From Thermoplasmata archaeon (GTDB lineage: Archaea; Thermoplasmatota; Thermoplasmata; Thermoplasmatales; Thermoplasmataceae), in NCBI GenBank assembly GCA_021835265.1, contig JAKBQK010000239.1, positions 1 through 9,513 of the forward strand: DNA of 9,513 bases, in the 5' to 3' direction. Positions 1-6,433 of the stretch are shown here, piece after piece (the first letter of the stretch is position 1; each line of letters begins with the position of its first letter). The translations under genes were made by a program, and so were the position numbers. The notes beneath the pieces are model-generated. The model was given only the letters and a program-made list of their open reading frames with translations. It had not been told where the DNA came from and did not search any database.

Positions 1-2
1 CT

Positions 3-914
3 CCGTGGTTTACTGATTCTCAATTACGAAGATTGACAGACAAATTCGATGTTAGGAGAAATAATTTGAAAAGATGGTTTACAGAAGAAGAGCTTATGGA
101 GTTGATACCATATTACGATGCGGTGATTGCGGGCTTGGACCCTTTTACCGAGGAAGTTATAAATAAAGGCAAAAAATTAAAAATTATAGCTAGAAGAGGA
201 ATTGGATACGATAAAATCGATCTTAATGCCTGCAGGAGAAGAGGCATCTTCGTTTCAAATACACCAGTTATAGATGAACATTATGCAGTTGCGGAATTTA
301 CAGTTGGGTTAATTTTAATGGCCACAAAGAACATGCAAGGAGCACATTCCTCGTTAATTTCAGGATCATGGGAGCGTGAAGCTTTCATAGGAAGAAATCT
401 TAGAGATCTGACTGTTGGAATTTTGGGATTGGGAAACATAGGAATAAAAGTTGCAAAGCTTATAAGATCATTTGGAAGTCAAGTAATATATTATGATCCA
501 TACGTTAATTGCAATGAATTTCAAAATGTTGATATACATACGTTATTTAAAACGGCAGATGTTGTGTCAGTGCATTTACCACTGACAAAGGAGACATTTA
601 GAATTGTGGATTATAACCTCTTACGAACCATGAAAGTAGGGAGCTATTTAGTCAATACTTCTAGATCTGAAACAATTGTTAAAGAAGACCTATTTAAGAG
701 CGTTGAAGGTGGAAAAATAAAAATGGTAGCACTTGATGTATTTGACAATGAGCCTCCATTGTCAGATGAAATTCATAAAGACGCGAGATTTTTCGAAACA
801 CCTCATATAGCGGCTTTCACAAAAGAATCGTTTAATAAAATAGACGAAACATGTGTTGACAACGTAATAAATGTACTAATCGAGAAGAAGAAACCGGATT
901 ATTTGGTGACTTAA
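3..914 (+). CDS. NAD-dependent D-2-hydroxyacid dehydrogenase (phosphoglycerate dehydrogenase-like), 5'-truncated
   Basis: The reading frame is open to the window edge. The first possible start (TTG at 33) lies inside a conserved region, so the true start is upstream and the N-terminal strand is missing. Residue numbers count from that TTG. Family marks are all present: the Rossmann motif GLGNIG at 132-137, an Asp ending the second strand (D155, favouring NAD over NADP), and the catalytic Arg211 (NTSR), Glu240 (DNEPP) and His258 (TPHIA). The N-terminal portion RWFTEEELMEL...AGLDP and the segment ARRGIGYDKIDL resemble D-3-phosphoglycerate dehydrogenases. There is no C-terminal ACT domain, so it is the short form. 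It interconverts a 2-hydroxyacid and a 2-oxoacid in the cytoplasm. The substrate cannot be read from sequence: glyoxylate/hydroxypyruvate, phosphoglycerate or a sugar-acid product are all possible. The transporters and dehydratase nearby make an organic-acid role plausible. Confidence 0.9.
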   Translation, partial: PWFTDSQLRRLTDKFDVRRNNLKRWFTEEELMELIPYYDAVIAGLDPFTEEVINKGKKLKIIARRGIGYDKIDLNACRRRGIFVSNTPVIDEHYAVAEFTVGLILMATKNMQGAHSSLISGSWEREAFIGRNLRDLTVGILGLGNIGIKVAKLIRSFGSQVIYYDPYVNCNEFQNVDIHTLFKTADVVSVHLPLTKETFRIVDYNLLRTMKVGSYLVNTSRSETIVKEDLFKSVEGGKIKMVALDVFDNEPPLSDEIHKDARFFETPHIAAFTKESFNKIDETCVDNVINVLIEKKKPDYLVT

Positions 915-953
915 TGTATTACATCAAAATTTTGCTTCTGAAACCGGATCATA

Positions 954-974
954 CATAGCGCAGTAAGCATTGCC
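954..974 (+). repeat. left terminal inverted repeat of the IS630 element
   Basis: CATAGCGCAGTAAGCATTGC plus a final C, matching the inverted right end with four mismatches. Similarity continues outward over the TA duplication (20 of 25 positions counting 950-974). Confidence 0.8.
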
Positions 975-1055
975 TCATGTATCCTTCACTCCAAGTAACA
1001 CAGTGTCTTGAAGTTTCCATTCTCTTCAGATCAGGAAAATACTGGTTATGCAATC

Positions 1056-2112
1056 TTAGACAATTTCTAAAAACCCATGAAAACTGATTTGTGATGACCG
1101 TTCACATGATTTAAAATCAGCCACATTACGAATTTCCGAGAGTTTAACGGATTTTGATATTTGCACGAAACTTGGGTTCATAGAAATCCTCTTTAATTTT
1201 TTCAGGAGCTTCCATACACGTTCTATGGGATTCAGTTTTGGGGAATATGGCGGGAGAAAGTCAAGAAACATGAACTGTTTCTGATCCTCAAGCCATTGAT
1301 TTAGCAATTTTGCATGATGGTACATGGCATTGTCCAGGATGATCTGCATCCGCTTTCCATTTCCTCTCTTTTTCAGGACTGTAAGGAATCTTTTGAAAGT
1401 TATGGCATTGAATACATTTGATACCATCCCAACGAATTCTCCAGTTCTGATATTCACTGCACCGAATACGCTGACACCTTTTCCGGTGGCATACTGCATT
1501 ACAGCTGGATGTGCATCTTCCGGTGCAACCCACATGGCCAGTATGGTTCCATGCTGATAGAAATGACATCCATCCAGTGACCATATGTCCATATCTCCCC
1601 TTTTCAGGTCTTCAGAGAGTTTTTTTAAAAGTATCCTGATTTTCAGGATCGCATTTGGAGATCACAGGTATGGGGTTTTTCCTCCTGAACTCCAGTCTGT
1701 GAAAGATCAGCTGGCATGTCCTCACACTAATTTCCGTGTGGAACTTCTCCTGTATGTGATGCAAGAGAAGCTTTCCATCCCACAGGTTCTGTTCATAACC
1801 GAATTCTCCTGGATTCCTTCTCAGATCAGTGTTAATCTCAGCCAATTGTTGAGTAGTGAGTTTCGATGGTCTTCCGGATTTCTTTCCTTCCCTGAGGGCA
1901 TTGAAACCTTTCTCATTGAATCTCATTACCCATCTCTCCATGGTTCTGGAATCTTCACCAAGGATTCTTCCTGCTTCATAGCAACTCATACCTTCACTTA
2001 CAAGGAGGACTCCATGCAACCGGTGATCGTACCTCGATTCCTCTGAACGAGATATCTCATTCCGTATTTCCACAGACCGTTCCTTTGCGTTGTTTATTTC
2101 AAGCTTTTTCAT
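1056..2112 (-). pseudogene. IS630-family DDE transposase, split by a one-base frameshift
   Basis: The N-terminal half runs from ATG at 2112 to a TGA at 1612-1614. It carries helix-turn-helix regions (EGMSCYEAGRILGEDSRT...ERWV, then GRPSKLT), as is usual for IS630. The C-terminal half is in another frame and ends at TAA 1056-1058. Numbered from its first Met (codon at 1590-1592), it has the catalytic residues D7 (LDGCHF), D87 (ILDNAMYHH) and E124 (SPKLNPIERVWK). The frames meet at a run of seven A on the coding strand (T at 1620-1626). Removing one A joins them into one protein of about 351 residues, the usual family size. ATG 2112 was preferred over an upstream TTG at 2151 because a TATA-like box lies 25 bp before it. 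The split is either a disabling indel or productive slippage on the T4A7 tract; the intact catalytic residues leave the second possible. Confidence 0.85.
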
Positions 2113-2132
2113 AGCCAAATAATGCTTGAGAA

Positions 2133-2140
2133 TATTTAAA
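2133..2140 (-). promoter_or_regulatory. TATA-like box of the IS630 transposase
   Basis: TTTAAATA on the minus strand is centred about 25 bp before ATG 2112. This spacing fits a leaderless archaeal transcript. Confidence 0.5.
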
Positions 2141-2146
2141 CTATAC

Positions 2147-2167
2147 GGCAATACTTATTACGGTATG
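2147..2167 (-). repeat. right terminal inverted repeat of the IS630 element
   Basis: Read on the minus strand it begins CATACCGTAATAAGTATTGC and pairs with 954-974. It lies 35 bp upstream of the transposase ATG, as expected for the promoter-proximal end. Confidence 0.8.
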
Positions 2168-2283
2168 TATAGCATATTTTTTTCTGTCTTCCTATCCACG
2201 TTTAACTCCTTTGCTATTTCCGATATTTTCATTCCATTTTCCACCATATTTCTTATCATATGCCACCTCTCATCACGCAACAT
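2158..2283 (-). pseudogene. IS21-type IstA transposase, N-terminal remnant
   Basis: Forty-one codons from an ATG at 2281-2283. The first 33 residues (MLRDERWHMIRNMVENG, then KISEIAKELNVDRKT) are a helix-turn-helix resembling the start of archaeal IS21-family IstA proteins, which normally continue RKTVRKY. The match stops near 2185; the remaining codons run into the IS630 right end and stop at 2158-2160. No continuation of IstA appears on the other side of the IS630 element, so the gene was already truncated before, or was reshuffled along with, that insertion. IstA would have been the integrase-like transposase of a two-gene IS21 element; no IstB ATPase is seen in the window. Confidence 0.65.
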
Positions 2284-2310
2284 CCTCTTTCCCCGATCCC
2301 TTTAAAGAAA

Positions 2311-2343
2311 TGGGGAAATTTCAATTGGAGTTTTGGGGAATTT
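2311..2343. repeat. paired TGGGGAA direct repeats, probable IS21-type terminus
   Basis: TGGGGAAATT at 2311-2320 and TGGGGAATTT at 2334-2343 are direct repeats 23 bp apart, about two helical turns. They lie just upstream of the istA remnant. IS21-family ends typically carry multiple transposase-binding repeats, so this is probably the outer end of the same dead element. Confidence 0.45.
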
Positions 2344-2432
2344 TATTTTCACTTTTTTTCAAGAAAATCAACATGGCGTTGACAACATAGATGACATTGA
2401 CAACGACCTAACAAACTTTGATATTGCCAGTG

Positions 2433-2723
2433 CTAGGTTCTTCTGGCTTTCCTCCTCCGTGAGATAAGATTTATGCATATCCGGGAGACCATCTGGTTTA
2501 CAATGTCCAGGATGGAAATGAACGGACCATGGATCAGTGATCTCCTTGGCAGCACTGATCTCACCTTCTTGACCTCTCCGTCAGATTCCTTCCCTGCGTA
2601 TTTGTAATGATATTTGGCGTTTTTGATCTCCGAGTCAAGGTGTGGCGGTCTCTCATAGATTTAAACAATACCCTTGACCGACTTGTTGTTCCTATGAACC
2701 TTTGTTGTAATGGTGGTGTGTAC
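2433..2723 (-). pseudogene. unidentified coding fragment with one in-frame stop
   Basis: One minus-strand frame reads protein-like from about 2723 to a TAG at 2433-2435, broken once by TAA at 2661-2663. The part before the stop reads KVHRNNKSVKGIV. The part after it begins IYERPPHLDSEIKNAKYHYK and ends in a basic stretch, ISRRRKARRT. There is no start codon at a sensible place. It is basic and lies between IS remnants, so a transposase fragment is the likeliest explanation, but I do not recognise the family. Confidence 0.35.
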
Positions 2724-2731
2724 CACCATTA
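2708..2731. repeat. perfect 10-bp inverted repeat with GTGT loop
   Basis: TAATGGTGGT at 2708-2717 and ACCACCATTA at 2722-2731 are exact reverse complements around a four-base loop. The hairpin separates the mobile-element remnants from the transporter promoter region. It may be a terminator, an element end or a regulatory hairpin. No long T run follows on the plus strand. Confidence 0.6.
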
Positions 2732-2826
2732 ATTATAAATATTTCTATATCAGAAACGATGAAAACAATGGGTTTAGCTTAAATGTAAAGGTGATAAAGG
2801 CGGGAAATCAGGATATATCATACAAT

Positions 2827-2839
2827 ATTGTTAAACAAT
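2827..2839. promoter_or_regulatory. inverted repeat next to the transporter promoter, possible operator
   Basis: ATTGTT-A-AACAAT is a perfect 6+1+6 inverted repeat ending 4 bp upstream of the TATA-like box of the first transporter. It overlaps a second palindrome, ACAATATTGT, at 2822-2831. Its place over the expected BRE region suits a repressor or activator site. AT-rich DNA often yields such repeats by chance. Confidence 0.3.
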
Positions 2840-2843
2840 AATT

Positions 2844-2852
2844 CTTATATAT
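2844..2852 (+). promoter_or_regulatory. TATA box of the tandem transporter operon
   Basis: CTTATATAT is centred about 26 bp before ATG 2874, the spacing expected for a leaderless transcript that starts at or next to the start codon. Confidence 0.6.
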
Positions 2853-2873
2853 CGGATTGTGTTATTAACTGTA

Positions 2874-4157
2874 ATGGATGATCTTGAGGTCATAGATAAA
2901 ATATCAAAAATACCAAAAAGTAGTTGGTATTCAGTAGGAAATGCTTCTTATTCATGGTTCTTGGATAGTTATGATAACACCATGTACAGTATTCTTCTTG
3001 CAATTACCATTGTTATGTTTCACACTAATTTGTTTGTAACCACAATTATCTTGTGGTCTATGCTTATTTCGAAGGCTATAGGTACGTTTGTATTTGGCGC
3101 CATCTCAGATAAGATTGGACGAAAAAAATTGATGGTTTTTTCGATCGTATGGATATCGATTTTTACTTTTGCCACGGGTCTTTCTTTCAATATCTATTCA
3201 TTTTGGATATTAAGGATATTATACGGTATCGGTTTTGGAGCAACTTGGAGTGTAGCAGCGACTTATGCTATTGAAAAATTCCCAACTAAATTCAGAGGCT
3301 TAGGCTCAGGCATTATGATGTTTGGATTTGACTTTGCTTATGTTGGCACGGCATTCATAGCAGGGTTTTTTTTGGTTTTTCCGGATGGATGGAGATATGC
3401 ATGGTTCTCAGGATTAATTCCTGGAATTATTGGATTATTGCTTATGATAAAGGGAAAAGAAAGCGAAATATGGGTAAAAGATGTTTCGTCAACGCGTGTA
3501 TCAATAAAGGAAAACATAAAAACCCTATTCAATAATTACAATAGAAAGACTTCTACTCTGATATTCATTTTCATGATTGCACTTAATATGAACGCATGGG
3601 CATTATGGACTGTGTATCCGGATTTTTTAGAGACCGTGAAACATGTTCCCGCCTCGAGCATTTACATCTTTATCGGATTCTGGACACTTGGTTCCGTCCT
3701 AGGAAAACCTTTGCTTGGACAATTATCTGAAAGAACAGGGAGAGTAAGAATGTTTATAATTGCTATGATTGCAGCTATAATTCTGGCACCTTTTTGGACA
3801 TCCTTACCGGCAACTGCGGTACTTTTTCCCATAATTTTCCTTATGGGATTCTTACCAAACGGATGCTGGGGAATGGTTCCAGCATTTATTGGTGAACGAT
3901 TTGTTACTCAAAATAGGGGAGCAGGTGAAGGATTAGGGTGGCTAGCAACCTCATTTTCAGGTTTAGCGCCATTTTTAATTGCTTACTTGAAACCAACGGT
4001 TGGCTTTGGATCGGCCATAACAATAATGATTGTTGCAACTGCTCTACCTACCTTAATTGTTGTATTTTTGATAAAAGAGTACAAGGGAAAAAATCTCTTG
4101 GGAATCAAGGAAGATATGACAATAAAAATAAATACTGGAGATGAAATTTATGGATAG
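2874..4157 (+). CDS. MFS transporter, sialate/lactate (carboxylate):H+ symporter type
   Basis: A 427-residue inner-membrane protein with about 12 hydrophobic segments in two halves, the normal MFS size. It has the WFLDSYD segment in helix 1 (in place of the more usual GWLLDAFD) and motif A between helices 2 and 3 (G75-AIS-D79-KIGRK), with a second copy of this motif between helices 8 and 9 (GQLSERTGRVR). These suggest the sialate or lactate/pyruvate symporter branch of the MFS; the substrate is probably a carboxylate, but this is inferred from family only. ATG 2874 is chosen over GTG 2859 because the TATA box lies 26 bp before the ATG. The gene overlaps the next transporter by 8 bases and the pair is probably one operon. 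Confidence 0.88.
   Translation: MDDLEVIDKISKIPKSSWYSVGNASYSWFLDSYDNTMYSILLAITIVMFHTNLFVTTIILWSMLISKAIGTFVFGAISDKIGRKKLMVFSIVWISIFTFATGLSFNIYSFWILRILYGIGFGATWSVAATYAIEKFPTKFRGLGSGIMMFGFDFAYVGTAFIAGFFLVFPDGWRYAWFSGLIPGIIGLLLMIKGKESEIWVKDVSSTRVSIKENIKTLFNNYNRKTSTLIFIFMIALNMNAWALWTVYPDFLETVKHVPASSIYIFIGFWTLGSVLGKPLLGQLSERTGRVRMFIIAMIAAIILAPFWTSLPATAVLFPIIFLMGFLPNGCWGMVPAFIGERFVTQNRGAGEGLGWLATSFSGLAPFLIAYLKPTVGFGSAITIMIVATALPTLIVVFLIKEYKGKNLLGIKEDMTIKINTGDEIYG
4137..4140 (+). promoter_or_regulatory. ribosome binding site that decides the start of the second transporter
   Basis: GGAG lies within the 3' end of the first transporter, 9 bases before ATG 4150 and immediately against ATG 4141. This favours 4150. 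It also shows that internal operon genes here use Shine-Dalgarno initiation while the first gene looks leaderless. Confidence 0.5.
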
Positions 4158-5415
4158 TTATTTTACTAAGAAAAGTGCGTGGAAATCCCTTTCTCCACAT
4201 AAGTCAGTATTATTTTCCAGCACATCTGGTTGGCTATTGGATGCGTTTGATTTTACAATCTTACTATTTCTGCTTACCACAATAGGAAAGGCTTTCCATG
4301 TGTCACTAGTAGACATGGCTCTAGTGCTTACTGGGACTTTATTTGCAAAGGTGATCGGAAATATAGTTTTTGGTAGATGGGCTGATAAAACGGGGAGAAA
4401 ATTTCCATTTATGTTTGGTGTACTCTGGTTTGCGGCATTTGCTGGGTTGAGCGGTTTAGCTTGGAATTATGAATCATTTTTTATTTTTAGAGTAATATTT
4501 GGCATTGGGTTTGGTGGTCAATGGAGTGCAGCTGCCCCCCTACTAATGGAATCTGTGCCATCGGAGGGGAAAGGACTAGCCTCAGGTATAATGATGGCCG
4601 GGTGGGAAATGGGTTACTCCTTATCTGCTCTTGCATATTTGTTTTTATTCCCAATTCTTGGATGGAGACCTATGTTTGCCTTAGCTATTGTGCCTGCTCT
4701 TATCGTAGCGATCTTTACAAATTATAGGGTTAAGGAAACTTTCACCGAAGAATTACGAAAAGCGAAGAAAACAGTAAAAATAAAATATAATAAGTATGTG
4801 AACGGCGGTGCTTTGCAAGGATGGGCGTTTTTAGGAGCAATAAATTTTCTTGGTTACGCAGCATGGAGTTTATATCCAACTTTTCTAGAAACTGTTAGGC
4901 ATTTCTCACCTGGCTACATATTTATTTTGATATTCGCTTACTCATTAGCGTCAATATTTGGGAAGCCAATTAACGGTTATGCCCTTAAATATACGAATGA
5001 CAGGATTCTACCTGCTATTTACATGATTCTAGTAATTCCTTCTACGTTTATTTATTTAATTTATTCCCTATTTTCTGTAATGATTTTGGGTGCAGTATTA
5101 ATAGGATTATTTGCAAATAGTATTTTTGGTATAGTTCCGGTATATCTTGGGAAGAGATTTCCAGAAGAGGCAAGAGCATTTGGGTCTGGAACTGGATATG
5201 CTGTGGCCGGTGTTACTGGAGGTATTGCACCATATTTAGTTGCATTATTAACAATTCCTTACGGTTTAGAACTTTCAATGACATTTTTTATAATAGCAGC
5301 TGCGATTGTTTCATTAGGTATAGCTTTGATCAAGCCAAAGTCTTTAGCTATAACTGAAAAAGATTTAAAGAGCGAAGGTGGGTGGGTAGGAGTGGATAAA
5401 GAATTTGCCAAATAG
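4150..5415 (+). CDS. MFS transporter, sialate/lactate-symporter type, paralogue of the upstream gene
   Basis: A 421-residue transporter with 12 predicted helices. Helix 1 has the signature GWLLDAFDFTI (D31, D34) and motif A reads G75-RWA-D79-KTGRK. It aligns along its length with the preceding transporter (shared GIGFG...WS, LASGIMM/LGSGIMM, TFLETVRH/DFLETVKH), so the two arose by duplication; different substrates or a heteromeric arrangement cannot be told apart. Its helix 8-9 loop has lost the GR motif (NGYALKYTNDR). Start: GGAG at 4137-4140 touches ATG 4141 but sits 9 bases before ATG 4150, so 4150 is preferred. The overlap with the upstream stop implies translational coupling. The TAG stop is followed by a further open frame. 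Confidence 0.87.
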   Translation: MDSYFTKKSAWKSLSPHKSVLFSSTSGWLLDAFDFTILLFLLTTIGKAFHVSLVDMALVLTGTLFAKVIGNIVFGRWADKTGRKFPFMFGVLWFAAFAGLSGLAWNYESFFIFRVIFGIGFGGQWSAAAPLLMESVPSEGKGLASGIMMAGWEMGYSLSALAYLFLFPILGWRPMFALAIVPALIVAIFTNYRVKETFTEELRKAKKTVKIKYNKYVNGGALQGWAFLGAINFLGYAAWSLYPTFLETVRHFSPGYIFILIFAYSLASIFGKPINGYALKYTNDRILPAIYMILVIPSTFIYLIYSLFSVMILGAVLIGLFANSIFGIVPVYLGKRFPEEARAFGSGTGYAVAGVTGGIAPYLVALLTIPYGLELSMTFFIIAAAIVSLGIALIKPKSLAITEKDLKSEGGWVGVDKEFAK

Positions 5416-5616
5416 TGCTTCGAGAAAGAATTAAAGGGTTCTAGCCTCAGTAGCACCAATGCTTTCACAGAGGAAATAACTGCATTTGCAGATGAACACA
5501 ACAAAAAAGCAAATCTATTCATCTGGAATAAAAGGTACTTTAAATGGTCTGTAGGTTATCTACTCTACCTAACTTTCTGGACATTCATTTTCTCTATAAC
5601 TATGGCAGCATGGTAA
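5416..5616 (+). pseudogene. in-frame open extension after the TAG of the second transporter, ending in a membrane helix
   Basis: Directly after TAG 5413-5415 the same frame stays open for 66 codons to TAA 5614-5616. It encodes a hydrophilic linker (CFEKELKGSSLSSTNAFTEE...HNKKANLF), an aromatic-basic stretch (IWNKRYFKW) and a hydrophobic segment of about 20 residues (VGYLLYLTFWTFIFSITMAA). There is no ATG, GTG or TTG near its beginning, so it cannot be an independent gene as it stands. It may be an ancestral C-terminus cut off by a nonsense mutation, a readthrough extension, or the 3' part of another membrane-protein gene joined here by deletion. I do not recognise the sequence. Confidence 0.4.
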
Positions 5617-5624
5617 GGGTGTAG

Positions 5625-6179
5625 GAATGGTTCGAGAACATAAGGAAAGCACTCAGGGTCTCAAGGGAACTGAATTCAAAAGAGAAAGGGGAGGCTCAGG
5701 ACATTGGGATAAAACTGAACAAAACACTGTCTGGTATAATAGAAGAGGGTGAATTCGCAGCCGGTGAACTCAAGAGAATATCAGGAGTATTCAGGAAACG
5801 CATAGAGGATCACAGATCAGAACTCCTGTCACCCGTAACTGGAAAGGATGGAAAAACAGTAAACATTGTGAGGCACAATGGAATAGAGGAGATTGGACAC
5901 AGATGGTCAAGAATGCACATCCGCCGGAAAACAGGAAGATCACAGACGACAAGGGAGATGGCAATGTATGGTGCCCTTACTGCAGTTCTTTCTAACATTG
6001 AGAATAAGCATTACATAGAGAAGGTTCTTTCAAAGATTGATTTCCTGAAGGAATTCTCATCCATCACAAAAGAGGAGATGGATAACGCAGGGAAACTCAT
6101 AAGACCAAATCCACGTGTTCCAATAATACGGAAGGACAGGGAAAGAAAGCCTGGCACGCCGAGGAGAATATATGACTAA
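5625..6179 (+). pseudogene. C-terminal fragment of a transposase-like protein
   Basis: An open frame of 184 codons with no ATG start. The frame is closed by TAG at 5622-5624 and the first possible start is GTG 5868, in the middle of conserved-looking sequence. The reading is charged and soluble: WFENIRKALRVSRELNSKE near the start, then VRHNGIEEIGHRWSRMHIRR, RKTGRSQTTREMAMYGALTA and a basic tail KDRERKPGTPRRIYD. The NGIEE..HR..R..RR..G arrangement followed by a helical region resembles the end of DDE-type transposases, where the last catalytic Glu precedes an arginine-rich helix. The exact family is not identified. It lies directly between the transporter extension and the group II intron remnant. 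Confidence 0.5.
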
Positions 6180-6233
6180 CCAATGTAAGTTTGGTATGGG
6201 GAATTACCTGTTTACCCCATCAGCAGGGGATAC

Positions 6234-6290
6234 ATGCGTCTCAGTGATGAGAGGTATGAAGTTATCCTATCTGCAAAATCACAGGTCACA
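6234..6290 (+). pseudogene. short 5' coding fragment abutting the group II intron
   Basis: ATG 6234 opens MRLSDERYEVILSAKSQVT in 19 codons up to the presumed intron 5' end at 6291. It follows a GGGGATAC stretch, and its DER start is faintly like the IstA remnant elsewhere in the window (MLRDERW). The sequence after the intron 3' end does not obviously continue the protein. It may be the 5' exon of a gene hit by the intron; function unknown. Confidence 0.25.
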
Positions 6291-6433
6291 GTGCGAACGA
6301 ATTCATTGTAGCACCGTAAGGTTCAACTGGGAAGGTCGAGCTTGTCGCTACTATGCGAAGGCTGCCATGGTGAAGAAGAGAGGTCCATCGATGAACTTCA
6401 CCACTTCCCCGGCGTTACAGGGAACGACATGCC

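Larger units (their letters stand above)
954..2167 (-). mobile_element. IS630-family insertion sequence, complete with both ends
   Basis: This is a roughly 1.2-kb element. The left end at 954-974 and the reverse complement of the right end at 2147-2167 match at 17 of 21 positions (both begin CATA and end ATTGCC). Each end is flanked outside by TA (952-953 and 2168-2169), which fits the TA target duplication of IS630/Tc1-type elements. Inside is one minus-strand transposase split into two frames. A non-coding tail of about 80 bp lies between the transposase stop and the left end. The element sits beside the decayed IS21-type istA fragment and just downstream of the dehydrogenase, without breaking that gene. 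Confidence 0.85.

Noticed and set aside
1585..2046. Plus-strand open frame of 153 codons through the IS element
   Set aside because: It is the antisense shadow of the IS630 transposase; the minus strand has the HTH and DDE motifs.
2311..2343. CRISPR-like repeats from the spaced TGGGGAA copies
   Set aside because: Only two short copies next to an istA remnant; they fit IS21 terminal repeats better.
2759..2782. Seven-codon frame MKTMGLA preceded by an AT-rich TATA-like stretch
   Set aside because: Too short to support as a gene or leader peptide; no conserved feature seen.
5413..5415. TAG read as pyrrolysine in the second transporter
   Set aside because: No pyl genes or PYLIS-like structure are visible, and Thermoplasmatales-type genomes are not expected to use it; a plain stop or nonsense mutation is simpler.
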